Below, piece by piece: positions 35,856-45,352 of a stretch of DNA of 60,072 nt. The notes under the pieces were generated by a model, which made no database searches, was not told the DNA's origin, and saw only the letters and a program-made list of their open reading frames with translations. This DNA comes from Acidovorax sp. Root219 (GTDB lineage Bacteria; Pseudomonadota; Gammaproteobacteria; Burkholderiales; Burkholderiaceae_C), in the NCBI RefSeq assembly GCF_001428665.1, contig NZ_LMIJ01000024.1:162809-222880 (forward strand), given 5' to 3'. How positions within the stretch are numbered: position 1 is the stretch's first letter; each line of letters begins with the position of its first letter. Made by a program: the position numbers and the translations under genes.

Positions 35856-36809
35856 ATGTGGAAACCGCCTGCCTTCATCCTCACCGCCGCGCTCGCGCTG
35901 TCGGCCTGCCTGGCCCACGCCCAGGAGGCCCCGCTGCGCATCATCGTCGGCTATGCGCCCGGCGGCTCCAGCGACCGGGTCGCCCGCATCGTGGCCGACA
36001 AGCTGCAGGCCAAGCTCGGCTCGCCCGTGATCGTGGAGAACCGCACCGGCGCCGGCGGCCGCCTCTCGGCCCAGGCCGTCAAGAGCGCGCCGGCCAACCA
36101 GCCCGCGCTGCTGCTGGCCAACCCGGCCGTGATGCTGGTGGCGCCGCTGGTCTTCCCTGATGCGGGCTACGACGCCGAGCGCGACTTCCGCCCCGTGAGC
36201 CATGTCAACAGCTACGAGTTCGGCGTGGCCGTCTCCAGCGCCGTGCCCGTGCGCGAGCTGCCACACCTGATCGCCTGGCTGCGTGCCAACCCCGACAAGG
36301 CCAACTTCGGCGTGCCTGCCACGGGCAGCCTGCCGCACTTCTTCGGCCTCATGGTGGGCGATGCCGCCAAGGTCAATGCCGAGGTGATCGGCTACCGGGG
36401 TTCGGCCCCCCTGCTCAACGACCTGATCGGCGGCCAGGTGCCGGTGGCCTTCGACACCTTCGACACCCTGCTGCCCCAGCACGAGGCGGGCAAGATCCGC
36501 ATCCTCGCGGTGTCGAGCGCCAAGCGCAGCCCGCTCGATCCGAAGATCCCGACCTTCAAGGAAGGTGGCCTGGACCTGGCCGCCACGGGCTGGAACACCT
36601 TCTTCGCGCCCATGAGCATGCCCAAGGCCCAGGCCGAGCGCTTGGCCGGCCTGATCCACGAGGTGATGAAGGACCCCGACACCCGCCGCAAGTTCGAGGC
36701 CGCCAAGATGGAGCCCGTGGCCAGCAGCATGGCGCAGACCGAGGCCATGCTCAAAGCCTACCGTGCGCAATGGGCACCCGTGGTGCAACGTTCGGGCTTC
36801 AAACCCTGA
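35856..36809 (+). CDS. Bug-family tripartite tricarboxylate substrate-binding protein
   Basis: A 317-residue periplasmic binding protein. The signal peptide ends CLAHAQEA. Bug hallmarks are IIVGYAPGGSSDRVARIVADKL, VIVENRTGAGG and YRGSAPLLNDLIGGQVPVAFDT. It probably captures an anionic substrate for a TctAB-type transporter, which is not encoded nearby. Only seven bases separate it from the sulfatase gene, so the two are cotranscribed and the ligand may be the sulfatase substrate. Confidence 0.92.
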   Translation: MWKPPAFILTAALALSACLAHAQEAPLRIIVGYAPGGSSDRVARIVADKLQAKLGSPVIVENRTGAGGRLSAQAVKSAPANQPALLLANPAVMLVAPLVFPDAGYDAERDFRPVSHVNSYEFGVAVSSAVPVRELPHLIAWLRANPDKANFGVPATGSLPHFFGLMVGDAAKVNAEVIGYRGSAPLLNDLIGGQVPVAFDTFDTLLPQHEAGKIRILAVSSAKRSPLDPKIPTFKEGGLDLAATGWNTFFAPMSMPKAQAERLAGLIHEVMKDPDTRRKFEAAKMEPVASSMAQTEAMLKAYRAQWAPVVQRSGFKP

Positions 36810-36816
36810 GGCCCCC

Positions 36817-38148
36817 ATGCAGCACCAGCGCCCCAATATCATCTTCATCGTCGCCGACGACCTGGGCTATGCCGACCTGGGCTGCTACGGCGGTCGCGAG
36901 GCCGCCTTCGGCCCGGTCTCGCCCGTGCTCGACGGCCTGGCCGCGCAGGGCCTCAAGCTCACGCAGGGTTATTCCAACTCCCCCGTGTGCTCGCCCACGC
37001 GCTTCGCGCTGATGACCGCGCGCTACCAGTACCGCCTGCGCGGCGCGGCCGAAGAGCCCATCAACAGCAAGAGCCGGGGCAGCACCACGCTGGGCCTGCC
37101 GCCATCGCACCCCACGCTGCCCTCGCTGCTGCGCGCCGGCGGCTACCGCACGGCGCTGATGGGCAAGTGGCACCTCGGCTACCCGCCGGCCTTCGGGCCG
37201 CTGCAGTCGGGCTACGAGGAGTTCTTCGGCCCCATGTCGGGCGGGGTGGACTACTTCACGCACTGCAGCTCTGCCGGGCAGCACGATCTTTACCTGGGGG
37301 AGGAGGAGGCGCAGCAGGACGGCTACCTCACCGACCTTATCACCGACCATGCGCTGGATTTTGTGGAGCGCATGGCGCCCGGCGCCCAGGCGGGCACGCC
37401 GTTCTTCCTGAGCCTGCACTACACCGCGCCGCACTGGCCCTGGGAAACACGCGACGATGCCGCGCTGGCCGAGGAGGTGCGCCAGAACCTGTTCCACCTG
37501 CACGGCGGCAACATCGAGACCTACCGCCGCATGATCCACCACATGGACGAGGGCATCGGCCGCATCATGGAATCGCTGGCCCGCCACGGCATCGATCGCG
37601 ACACACTGGTGGTCTTCACCAGCGACAACGGCGGCGAGCGTTTCTCGGACAACTGGCCCCTGGTGGGCGGCAAGATGGACCTGACCGAGGGCGGTATCCG
37701 CGTGCCGTGGATCGCCCACTGGCCCGCCGTGATCGCGCCGGGCGGCGAGAGCGTGCACAGCTGCATGACCATGGACTGGTCCGCGACGATGCTCGACGCG
37801 GCCGGCGTGGCCGCCGATGCGGATTACCCGCTCGACGGCACCTCGCTGATGCCGCTGCTGCGCGATGCCGACTGGGAGTGCGAGCGCCCGCTGTTCTGGC
37901 GCATGAACCACCGTGGCCAGCGCGCCATGCGCGAAGGCGAGTGGAAGTACCTGCGCGTGGACGGCAACGACTACCTCTTCAACCTGGCCGACGACGAGCG
38001 CGAGCGTGCCAACCGCGCCCAGGTGGACCCCGGGCGCCTGGCGGCGATGCGCGCGGCATGGGAGGTGTGGAACGCCACCATGCCGGCCATCCCGGAAGAC
38101 GCGACGGTCAGCCTGGGTTATTCCGTCAAGGACATGCCCCAGCGCTGA
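36817..38148 (+). CDS. Sulfatase (arylsulfatase-type)
   Basis: A 443-residue type I sulfatase. The formylglycine motif CSPTR (about residue 60) is intact, with the metal ligands NIIFIVADDLGY at the N-terminus, MGKWHLGY, HYTAPHWPWE and VVFTSDNGGERFSDN. It should cleave a sulfate ester. No signal peptide is seen, so it acts in the cytoplasm, unlike many arylsulfatases. Pairing with a Bug binding protein suggests uptake of an organic sulfate before cleavage. A formylglycine-generating enzyme is not in the window. Confidence 0.92.
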   Translation: MQHQRPNIIFIVADDLGYADLGCYGGREAAFGPVSPVLDGLAAQGLKLTQGYSNSPVCSPTRFALMTARYQYRLRGAAEEPINSKSRGSTTLGLPPSHPTLPSLLRAGGYRTALMGKWHLGYPPAFGPLQSGYEEFFGPMSGGVDYFTHCSSAGQHDLYLGEEEAQQDGYLTDLITDHALDFVERMAPGAQAGTPFFLSLHYTAPHWPWETRDDAALAEEVRQNLFHLHGGNIETYRRMIHHMDEGIGRIMESLARHGIDRDTLVVFTSDNGGERFSDNWPLVGGKMDLTEGGIRVPWIAHWPAVIAPGGESVHSCMTMDWSATMLDAAGVAADADYPLDGTSLMPLLRDADWECERPLFWRMNHRGQRAMREGEWKYLRVDGNDYLFNLADDERERANRAQVDPGRLAAMRAAWEVWNATMPAIPEDATVSLGYSVKDMPQR

Positions 38149-38154
38149 GGCCGC

Positions 38155-39837
38155 TTACTGCGCAGCAGGCGCTATCGGCGCAGCCACATGCTCGCGCCGC
38201 TGCACGATCACAAAGCGGTCGGCCACGAAAGCCAGGCTGGTGTAGGTGGCGTTGGCGGCCGGGTTGCCGCCCGTGGCGTGGTAGTCCGAGAACGATGCGG
38301 ACTGGTTCACGAACACGCCCTGGGTGAGGTTGATGGACAGGGCCACGCGCGTGCGCCGGCCCAGGGCCACGGCGGCATCGATGTAGGCGCGGTCAGTGGA
38401 GTACACGCCCAGGGTCAGCGCGCCACGAGTGCGCAGCGTGGCCTCGGCCACCTGCAGGCTGGCCGCGCCCGAATCGGTGGCCACCAGGTAGGACACGGGG
38501 CCGAAGCATTCCTCACCATAGATGGCGCTGTCGGCCTGCTCCAGCGCCACGATCACCGGCGTGTGGATCTGCGCGCTGGCGAACTCGGGGTGGGGCAGGG
38601 CGCGCGAGGCCAGCACCAGGCGGCCCTGGCTGCTCGCCTGCTGCATGCGCGCCACGGTCTCGGGCGAACCCACGGCGCCCAGCACCGAGGTGGCCACGCG
38701 CGGGTTCGAGGCCAGCTCGGTCACGGCGGCGGCCAGGTCCTCGCCCACCTGCTCGAAACTCTTGTGCCCTTCGTCGGTGGCAATGCCGCCGCGCGGCACC
38801 AAAATGTTCTGCGTGGTCGTGCACATCTGGCCGCTGTACAGCGACAGCGTGAACGCCAGATTGCGCAGCAGCGCCGCATACTGGTCGGTCGATTCGATGA
38901 TGACGGTGTTCACCCCGGCCATTTCGGCATACACGCGCGCCTGGCGGGCGTTGTCGATGAGCCAGTGGCCGAACTGGTTGCTGCCCGTGAAGTCGATGCT
39001 GGCCACCGCGCTGTGCGTGGCCAGGGCCTGCGTGTCTTCGGCGCGGGGGCTCAGGGCCAGCGTCACGGTGTTCGGGTCCAGCCCCTGCTCGGCCAGCACC
39101 TCGCGCAGGATGTTCACCGAGATCGCGGCCGGCAGCACGGCATTGGGATGCGGCTTGACGATGACCGGGTTGCCCGTGGCCAGCGCCGCGAACAGGCCGG
39201 GGTAGGTGTTCCAGGTCGGAAAGGTGGCACAGCCTATCACCAGCGCCACGCCGCGGCCCACGATCTCGTAGTGCTTTTGCATCACCAGCGACGGGTTCTT
39301 GCCCTGGGGCTTGTCCCAGATCGCTTCGCCGGGCACGTCGGCCATGGCCTTCCAGGCGTAGGCAATGGCTTCGAGCGCGCGGTCCTGTGCATGCGGACCA
39401 CCCGCCTGGAAGGCCATCATCGGGCCCTGGCCGGTTGTCAGCATCACGGCATGCGCGATCTCGTGGCTGCGGCGGTGGATGCGCGTGAGCGCCTCCAACA
39501 GCACGCCCACGCGGCCCCGTGCACCCAGCGCCTGCCAGGCCGGTTCGGCGGCCTGGGCTGCGGCCACCAGCGCGTGCACGTCGCAATCGGGGTAGCGCAC
39601 GTCCAGCGCCACGCCATAGGGCGAGCGCTCCGTGGCCAGCCGGCCCCGCTCGCCGGGTTGCTGCAGCGGGAAGTCCTTGCCCAGCAAGGCAGCCACGGCC
39701 GCCTGGCCATCGGCCTGGCCGGTCTCGCCATAGACCTTGGGCGAGGGCGCTTCGGGGAAGGGCGTCCAGTGGCCGCGCGTCGCCAGGGCATTGATGGCTC
39801 CGTCCAGCAGAGCGCGGTGGGTATCGAACAGGGGCAT
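38155..39837 (-). CDS. paaN: Phenylacetate degradation aldehyde dehydrogenase PaaN
   Basis: A 560-residue aldehyde dehydrogenase of the PaaN type, which oxidises the ring-opened semialdehyde in phenylacetyl-CoA breakdown. The NAD-binding region is GCATFPTWNTYPGLFAALATGNPVIVKPHP. The usual catalytic Cys is probably in SLYSGQMCTTTQNI (about residue 335). It lacks the C-terminal MaoC-type hydratase domain of the E. coli PaaZ fusion, so a separate ring-opening hydrolase is needed. It is divergent from the paaG operon and shares its control region. Confidence 0.9.
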   Translation of the reverse strand: MPLFDTHRALLDGAINALATRGHWTPFPEAPSPKVYGETGQADGQAAVAALLGKDFPLQQPGERGRLATERSPYGVALDVRYPDCDVHALVAAAQAAEPAWQALGARGRVGVLLEALTRIHRRSHEIAHAVMLTTGQGPMMAFQAGGPHAQDRALEAIAYAWKAMADVPGEAIWDKPQGKNPSLVMQKHYEIVGRGVALVIGCATFPTWNTYPGLFAALATGNPVIVKPHPNAVLPAAISVNILREVLAEQGLDPNTVTLALSPRAEDTQALATHSAVASIDFTGSNQFGHWLIDNARQARVYAEMAGVNTVIIESTDQYAALLRNLAFTLSLYSGQMCTTTQNILVPRGGIATDEGHKSFEQVGEDLAAAVTELASNPRVATSVLGAVGSPETVARMQQASSQGRLVLASRALPHPEFASAQIHTPVIVALEQADSAIYGEECFGPVSYLVATDSGAASLQVAEATLRTRGALTLGVYSTDRAYIDAAVALGRRTRVALSINLTQGVFVNQSASFSDYHATGGNPAANATYTSLAFVADRFVIVQRREHVAAPIAPAAQ

Positions 39838-39908
39838 GTATTTGTCTCCGTTAAGGGTTTGCCCTGAGGGGTTTGACTTGCATCAGGGTTGTGGAAAGTT
39901 TATTCTCT

Positions 39909-39922
39909 ACCGAACGGTCGGT
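39909..39922. promoter_or_regulatory. Candidate PaaR (TetR-type) operator
   Basis: ACCGAACGGTCGGT, a near-perfect palindrome in the 145-base divergent region between paaN and paaG. It resembles known TetR-family PaaR sites with ACCG and CGGT half sites. It is placed to control both transcripts. Confidence 0.65.
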
Positions 39923-39982
39923 CAATAATGTTTGCGATCGATCAAGACCACTTTCCCTCACCCCTGGCAGGCAGGAGCATCC

Positions 39983-40786
39983 ATGTCCGAACCCCTGGTC
40001 CTCGTAACGCAGTCGGGCGCCGTGCAAACACTGGCGCTCAACCGGCCGGCCGCGCTGAACAGCTTCACCGCCGATTTGCATGCGCAGCTGCTGGCAGCCC
40101 TGGAGGCCGCTGCGGCCAACGCCGAGGTGCGCTGCGTTGTACTCACGGGCACGGGCCGGGCCTTCTGCGCCGGCCAGGACCTGGCCGACCCCGCCGTGGC
40201 GCCCGACCTCACGCCCGGTGCACCGGCCAAGGACCTGGGCGAGGTGATCGACAAGCTCTACGGCCCGCTGTGCCAGCGCATCCGTAGCATGCCCATTCCG
40301 GTCATCGCCGCCGTGAACGGCGTGGCTGCGGGCGCCGGGGCCAACCTGGCCCTGGGCTGCGACCTGGTGCTGGCCGCGCGCTCGGCCAGCTTCATCCAGG
40401 CCTTCACCAAGATCGGCCTGGTGCCCGACACCGGCGGCACCTGGCTGCTGCCGCGCCTGGTCGGCCGCGCCCAGGCCCTGGGCCTGGCGCTGTTGGGCGA
40501 CAAGCTGCCCGCGCCCGAGGCCGAACGCCTGGGCCTGATCTGGCGCTGCGTGGACGACGCGGCGCTGCAGGACGAAGCCCAGGCCCTGGCCCAGCGCCTG
40601 GCCGCCATGCCCGTCAAGGCGCTGGTGGCCACGCGCAACGCGATGGACGCTGCGGCGCAGATGGACTTCGGCCAGGCCCTGGCGCACGAGGCTGCACTGC
40701 AGCGCACGCTGGGGGCTTCCGTCGACTACCGCGAGGGCGTCGAAGCCTTCATCGGCAAGCGCGCTCCCGTGTTCAAAGACCGCTGA
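39983..40786 (+). CDS. paaG: 2-(1,2-epoxy-1,2-dihydrophenyl)acetyl-CoA isomerase PaaG
   Basis: A 267-residue crotonase-fold enzyme that turns the epoxide of phenylacetyl-CoA into the oxepin form. Signature parts are LNRPAALNSFTADLH, GTGRAFCAGQDL (oxyanion hole), and NGVAAGAGANLALGCDLVLAARSASFIQAFTKIGLVPDTGGTWLLPRLVG with the catalytic Asp in the last part. The ATG follows GCAGGAG; an earlier in-frame start at 39932 is unlikely. It is the first gene of the paaGIKABCDE operon. Confidence 0.93.
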   Translation: MSEPLVLVTQSGAVQTLALNRPAALNSFTADLHAQLLAALEAAAANAEVRCVVLTGTGRAFCAGQDLADPAVAPDLTPGAPAKDLGEVIDKLYGPLCQRIRSMPIPVIAAVNGVAAGAGANLALGCDLVLAARSASFIQAFTKIGLVPDTGGTWLLPRLVGRAQALGLALLGDKLPAPEAERLGLIWRCVDDAALQDEAQALAQRLAAMPVKALVATRNAMDAAAQMDFGQALAHEAALQRTLGASVDYREGVEAFIGKRAPVFKDR

Positions 40787-40793
40787 GTACCCC

Positions 40794-41258
40794 ATGGATT
40801 CCACCACTTCCACGCTCGACCCCCAGGCCATCGCGGAGCATGTGCGCAGCGGCATGCTGGCCAACGACCGCGCCACGCAGGGCCTGGGCATCGCCATCAC
40901 GGCCATCGGCCCGGGGCAGGCCACGCTCGAGATGACCGTGCGGGCCGACATGCTCAACGGCTTCGATATCTGCCACGGCGGCTTCATCACCACGCTGGCC
41001 GATTCGGCCTTCGCCTTCTCGTGCAATGCGCGCAACGAGATGACCGTGGCCTCGGGCCTGTCCATCGACTTCCTGGCACCGGCGCGCGAGGGCGACCGTC
41101 TCACGGCCGAGGCCCGCGAGGTCTCGCTGGCCGGCCGCACCGGCGTGTACGACGTGAACGTGCACAACCAGCGCGGCGAAGCGATCGCCGTGTTCCGCGG
41201 CCGCTCGTACTGCATGAAGGGCAAGCCCACCGTGCCGCTGGATGCCGCCGGCCGCTGA
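40794..41258 (+). CDS. paaI: Hydroxyphenylacetyl-CoA thioesterase PaaI
   Basis: A 154-residue hot-dog-fold thioesterase. The family motif NGFDICHGGFITTLADSAFAFSCNA is present with the catalytic Asp in LADSAF, and VASGLSIDFLAPAREGDRLTAEAREV forms the back strand. It likely releases CoA from dead-end intermediates. Seven bases separate it from paaG. Confidence 0.94.
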   Translation: MDSTTSTLDPQAIAEHVRSGMLANDRATQGLGIAITAIGPGQATLEMTVRADMLNGFDICHGGFITTLADSAFAFSCNARNEMTVASGLSIDFLAPAREGDRLTAEAREVSLAGRTGVYDVNVHNQRGEAIAVFRGRSYCMKGKPTVPLDAAGR

Positions 41259-41289
41259 CCCCCCCTACATAGACCCACAGGAGACATCC

Positions 41290-42597
41290 ATGGCCGTGCG
41301 CCAACCTGCCCCAGGCGACCTGGAGCCCATCGAAACCGCCAGCCGCGATGAAGTCCAGGCCCTGCAGCTGCAGCGCCTGCGCTGGACGCTGCAGCACGCC
41401 TACGACAACGTGGCGCATTACCAGCGTGCCTTCGATGCCAAGGGCGTGCACCCCTCGGACCTCAAACAGCTGTCCGACTTGTCGAAGTTCCCCTTCACCG
41501 TCAAGAAGGACCTGCGCGACAACTACCCTTTCGGCATGTTCGCCGTGCCGCGCGAGCAGGTGTCGCGCATCCATGCCTCCTCGGGCACCACGGGCAAGCC
41601 CACGGTGGTGGGCTATACGCGCAAGGACATCGACACCTGGGCCGACCTGGTGGCGCGCTCGATCCGCGCTGCGGGCGGGCGCGCCGGCGACCTGATCCAC
41701 GTGGCCTACGGCTACGGCCTGTTCACGGGCGGGCTGGGCGCGCACTACGGCGCCGAGCGCGCCGGCTGCACGGTGATCCCGATGTCGGGCGGCCAGACCG
41801 AAAAGCAGGTGCAGCTGATCCGCGACTTCGCGCCCAGCATCATCATGGTGACGCCCTCGTACATGCAGGTCATCAACGAAGAGTTCGTGCGCCAGGGGCT
41901 CGATCCGCGCGAAAGCTCGCTCAAGATCGGCATCTTCGGTGCCGAGCCCTGGACCGAGGCCATGCGCCGCGAGATCGAGACCAAGTCCGGCATCGACGCG
42001 GTGGACATCTACGGCCTGTCCGAGGTGATGGGCCCGGGCGTGGCCAGCGAGTGCATCGAGAGCAAGGACGGCCCGGTGGTCTGGGAAGACCATTTCTACC
42101 CCGAGATCGTCGACCCCGAGACGGGTGAGGTGCTGCCCGACGGCCAGGAGGGCGAACTGGTCTTCACCTCGCTGAGCAAGGAGGCGCTGCCCATGATCCG
42201 CTACCGCACGCGCGACCTCACACGCCTCTTGCCGCCCACCTCGCGCGCGTTTCGGCGCATGGGCAAGATCGTGGGCCGTTCGGACGACATGCTCATCATC
42301 CGCGGGGTGAACGTGTTCCCCACGCAGATCGAAGAGATCGTGCTGCAGAACGAGAAGCTGTCGGGCCAGTACCAGATCCTCGTGGCGCGCGACGGCAACC
42401 TCGACCAGGTGACCGTGCGCTGCGAGCTGCAGCCCGGCGTGGCAGACGGCGAGCGCCCGGACCTTACCGGCTGGGTGCAGCACCGCATCAAGACCCTGGT
42501 GGGCATCACCTGCCAGGTGGAGGTGCTGGCCACCGATTCCATCGAACGCACGCTGGTGGGCAAGGCCCGCCGCGTGATCGACCAGCGCGCCCGCTGA
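41290..42597 (+). CDS. paaK: Phenylacetate-CoA ligase PaaK
   Basis: A 435-residue AMP-forming ligase that starts the pathway by making phenylacetyl-CoA. ATP-binding motif SSGTTGKPTVVGYT at about residue 97, YGLSEVMGPGVASEC, YRTRDLTRL and the C-terminal hinge GRSDDMLIIRGVNVFPTQIE are all in place. The last Lys is in LVGKARRV. A GGAGACA ribosome site precedes the ATG. Confidence 0.96.
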   Translation: MAVRQPAPGDLEPIETASRDEVQALQLQRLRWTLQHAYDNVAHYQRAFDAKGVHPSDLKQLSDLSKFPFTVKKDLRDNYPFGMFAVPREQVSRIHASSGTTGKPTVVGYTRKDIDTWADLVARSIRAAGGRAGDLIHVAYGYGLFTGGLGAHYGAERAGCTVIPMSGGQTEKQVQLIRDFAPSIIMVTPSYMQVINEEFVRQGLDPRESSLKIGIFGAEPWTEAMRREIETKSGIDAVDIYGLSEVMGPGVASECIESKDGPVVWEDHFYPEIVDPETGEVLPDGQEGELVFTSLSKEALPMIRYRTRDLTRLLPPTSRAFRRMGKIVGRSDDMLIIRGVNVFPTQIEEIVLQNEKLSGQYQILVARDGNLDQVTVRCELQPGVADGERPDLTGWVQHRIKTLVGITCQVEVLATDSIERTLVGKARRVIDQRAR

Positions 42598-42627
42598 GCG
42601 GCGCCCCCCCCACGAAAGGACACCACC

Positions 42628-43635
42628 ATGTACACCCAGGCCATGGACACCATGGGCAAGGACGGCGGCGACGCCAAGGCCCTGCGCAGCGCCGAAGAGA
42701 TGCAGCGCCAGGAAGCCTTCGATGCGCGCATTGACGCAGGCGAATTCATCGAGGCCAAGGACTGGATGCCCGACCACTACCGCAAGACCCTGCTGCGCCA
42801 GATCAGCCAGCATGCGCATTCGGAAATCGTCGGCATGCTGCCCGAGGGCAACTGGATATCCCGCGCGCCCACGCTCAAGCGCAAGGCCATCCTGCTGGCC
42901 AAGGTGCAGGACGAGGGCGGCCACGGCCTGTACCTGTACGCCGCGGCCGAGACTCTGGGCACCTCGCGCGACCAGATGATCGACGCACTGCACACCGGGC
43001 GCGCCAAGTACAGCTCGATCTTCAACTACCCCACGCTGACCTGGGCCGACATGGGCACCATCGGCTGGCTGGTCGATGGCGCGGCCATCATGAACCAGGT
43101 GCCGATCTGCCGCTGCTCGTACGCGCCGTATGCGCGTGCCATGGTGCGCATCTGCCGTGAAGAGAGTTTTCACCAGCGCCAGGGCTACGACGCCCTGCTG
43201 ACCATGATGAAACAGGGAACCGAGGCGCAGCGTGCCATGGTGCAGGACGCGGTGAACCGCTGGTGGTGGCCCTCCATCATGATGTTCGGCCCGCCCGACG
43301 ACCAGTCGCCCAACTCCGCACAGTCCATGCGCTGGGGCATCAAGCGCATCTCCAACGACACGCTGCGCCAGAAGTTCATCGACGCCACGGTCGAGCAGGC
43401 CGAGTTGCTCGGCGTCACCCTGCCCGATCCCGACTTGAAGTGGAACGAGGAGCGCCAGGCGCACGACTACGGCGCCATCGACTGGAGCGAGTTCTGGCGC
43501 GTGATCGGTGGCGACGGCCCCTGCAACGAAGAGCGCCTGGGCGCCCGCGTCAAGGCCTGGGACGATGGCGCCTGGGTGCGCGAAGCCGCCCTGGCCCATG
43601 CCGCCAAGCACACCCCGGTTCGCGCCGCTGCCTGA
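42628..43635 (+). CDS. paaA: Phenylacetyl-CoA epoxidase catalytic subunit PaaA
   Basis: A 335-residue di-iron oxygenase subunit. The iron-binding helices show [10 protein letters not shown] and [13 protein letters not shown] (ExxH ligands). It forms the catalytic core with PaaC and adds one oxygen atom across the ring of phenylacetyl-CoA. An AAAGGA ribosome site precedes the ATG. paaB follows 23 bases downstream. Confidence 0.97.
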   Translation: MYTQAMDTMGKDGGDAKALRSAEEMQRQEAFDARIDAGEFIEAKDWMPDHYRKTLLRQISQHAHSEIVGMLPEGNWISRAPTLKRKAILLAKVQDEGGHGLYLYAAAETLGTSRDQMIDALHTGRAKYSSIFNYPTLTWADMGTIGWLVDGAAIMNQVPICRCSYAPYARAMVRICREESFHQRQGYDALLTMMKQGTEAQRAMVQDAVNRWWWPSIMMFGPPDDQSPNSAQSMRWGIKRISNDTLRQKFIDATVEQAELLGVTLPDPDLKWNEERQAHDYGAIDWSEFWRVIGGDGPCNEERLGARVKAWDDGAWVREAALAHAAKHTPVRAAA

Positions 43636-43658
43636 GCCTTCCCCATTCGAGAACCCCC

Positions 43659-43988
43659 ATGACGACCCCATCCGCCCCCTCCACCCCCGTTGCCGATCCC
43701 GCCATGGCCACTGAATGGCCGCTGTGGGAGGTGTTCGTGCGCAGCAAGGCAGGCCTCGACCACAAGCACTGCGGCAGCCTGCACGCGGCCGACCCGCGCA
43801 TGGCCATCCAGCTGGCGCGCGACGTCTACACCCGCCGCCAGGAAGGCACCAGCGTCTGGGTGGTGCGCTCCGACCAGATCGTGGCCAGCGACCCGGGCGA
43901 GAAGGCCATGTACTTCGACCCCGCGCAGGACAAGGTCTACCGCCACCCCACCTTCTACGTGCTGCCCGAGTCCGTGGACCACATGTGA
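43659..43988 (+). CDS. paaB: Phenylacetyl-CoA epoxidase subunit PaaB
   Basis: A 109-residue subunit that bridges the PaaAC heterodimers. Motifs WPLWEVFVRSKAGLDHKHCGSLHAADPRMAIQLARDVYTRRQEGTSVWVV are typical. The first 15 residues are a short Pro/Ser/Ala-rich extension. It is in the expected place between paaA and paaC. Confidence 0.96.
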   Translation: MTTPSAPSTPVADPAMATEWPLWEVFVRSKAGLDHKHCGSLHAADPRMAIQLARDVYTRRQEGTSVWVVRSDQIVASDPGEKAMYFDPAQDKVYRHPTFYVLPESVDHM

Positions 43989-43999
43989 GATCGCCCGCC

Positions 44000-44776
44000 A
44001 TGCAAGCCACCAGCATCCACACCAGCCAGGACCCGGCCGTGCAGTACCTGCTGCGCATCGGCGATACCTGCCTGATCCTGGGCCAGCGCCTGTCCGAATG
44101 GTGCGGCCACGGTCCCGTGCTTGAAGAAGACATCGCCCTGGCGAACATGGCGCTGGACCTCGTGGGCCAGGCGCGCGCCCTGCTCACGCGGGCCGGCCAG
44201 ATCGAGGGCCGCGGCCATGACGAAGACCAGCTGGCCTTCCTGCGCGACGAGCGCGACTACGTCAACGTGACCCTGGTCGAGCTGCCGCGCGGCGACTTCG
44301 CCTTCACCATGGTGCGCAACACCATGGTGGCCACCCTGCTCAAGCTGCTGTGGGAGCGCCTGGCCAGCTCCAGCGACACCGAGCTGGCCGCCATCGCCGG
44401 CAAGGCCCTCAAGGAGGCGCGCTACCACCAGCAGCACTGTGCCGACTGGGTGGTGCGCCTGGGCGACGGCACGGCCGAGTCGCGCCGCCGCACCGAGGCC
44501 GCCCTGGCTTCGCTTTGGCGCTACACGCCCGAGCTGTTTGCCTCCGATGCGGTCGAGGACGCTGCCCATGCCGCAGGCCTGGGCCCGCGCTGGGCCGACC
44601 TGCAGGGCGCCTGGACGGACGAGATGGCGCAGGTCCTCGCGGCCGCCAGCCTGGCAACGCCCAGGGAGTCGGCGTTTCGCAGCACCGGCAAGCAGGGTGT
44701 GCACAGCGAGCACATGGGTTTCATCCTGGCCGAGATGCAGCACCTGCAGCGCAGCTTTCCCGGGGGCGTGTGGTGA
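44000..44776 (+). CDS. paaC: Phenylacetyl-CoA epoxidase structural subunit PaaC
   Basis: A 258-residue ferritin-like subunit that pairs with PaaA. Family parts: YLLRIGDTCLILGQRLSEWCGHGPVLEEDIALANMALDLVGQAR, DEDQLAFLRDERDY and KEARYHQQHCADWVVRLGDGT. It ends GFILAEMQHLQRSFPGGVW, a typical C-terminus. Its stop overlaps the paaD start by one base (TGATG). Confidence 0.96.
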   Translation: MQATSIHTSQDPAVQYLLRIGDTCLILGQRLSEWCGHGPVLEEDIALANMALDLVGQARALLTRAGQIEGRGHDEDQLAFLRDERDYVNVTLVELPRGDFAFTMVRNTMVATLLKLLWERLASSSDTELAAIAGKALKEARYHQQHCADWVVRLGDGTAESRRRTEAALASLWRYTPELFASDAVEDAAHAAGLGPRWADLQGAWTDEMAQVLAAASLATPRESAFRSTGKQGVHSEHMGFILAEMQHLQRSFPGGVW

Positions 44777-45318
44777 TGATGGCCGAGGCCATAGCTCGCC
44801 CGCAAGCCGCCGACGCACGCATTGCGCGGGCGTGGGAGGTGCTCGCCAACGTGCCCGATCCCGAGGTGCCCGCAGTCTCCGTGTGCGACCTGGGCATCGT
44901 GCGCGACGTGCGTCTGGAGGGCGAGGGCCTGGAGATCGTGCTCACCCCCACCTATTCGGGCTGCCCGGCCACCGAGGTGATCGAGCACGACGTGCTCGCG
45001 GCCATCGACGCCGCCGGCCTGGGCCCGGCCCACGCCACCCTGCAGCGCGCCCCCGCCTGGACCACCGACTGGATCACCGAGCAGGGGCGTGCGCGCCTGC
45101 TGGCCTATGGCATCGCGCCGCCCGGCCCGCTGCCGCCGGGCACCGAGGTGCCGCTGCGCTTCATGCCACGCGCCAACGCGGCTGCGCCCGCCCTGGCGTG
45201 CCCGCGCTGCGGCAGCCCGCAGACCGAGCGCCTGTCCGCCTTCGGCTCCACGGCCTGCAAGGCGCTGTACCGCTGCATGGCCTGCCGCGAGCCCTTCGAG
45301 CACTTCAAGCCGCTGTGA
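44776..45318 (+). CDS. paaD: PaaD, iron-sulfur maturation factor of the epoxidase
   Basis: A 180-residue protein with an N-terminal DUF59 (MIP18-like) domain (NVPDPEVPAVSVCDLGIVRDV, TPTYSGCPATEVIEHDV) and a C-terminal four-Cys zinc site (CPRCGSPQ...CMAC). It is believed to help assemble iron-sulfur or di-iron centres of the Paa epoxidase. Two adjacent ATGs (44776, 44779) are possible starts. Confidence 0.94.
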   Translation: MMAEAIARPQAADARIARAWEVLANVPDPEVPAVSVCDLGIVRDVRLEGEGLEIVLTPTYSGCPATEVIEHDVLAAIDAAGLGPAHATLQRAPAWTTDWITEQGRARLLAYGIAPPGPLPPGTEVPLRFMPRANAAAPALACPRCGSPQTERLSAFGSTACKALYRCMACREPFEHFKPL

Positions 45319-45352
45319 AGACCCTTTTCACGCCCCCCTACAAGACACCGAC

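Noticed and set aside
41101..44187. A frame of over 1000 codons on the minus strand across the paa genes
   Set aside because: It is a long open frame antisense to paaI, paaK, paaA, paaB and paaC, which have strong family matches. Its His/Gly/Ala/Gln-rich translation is typical of antisense frames in high-GC DNA.
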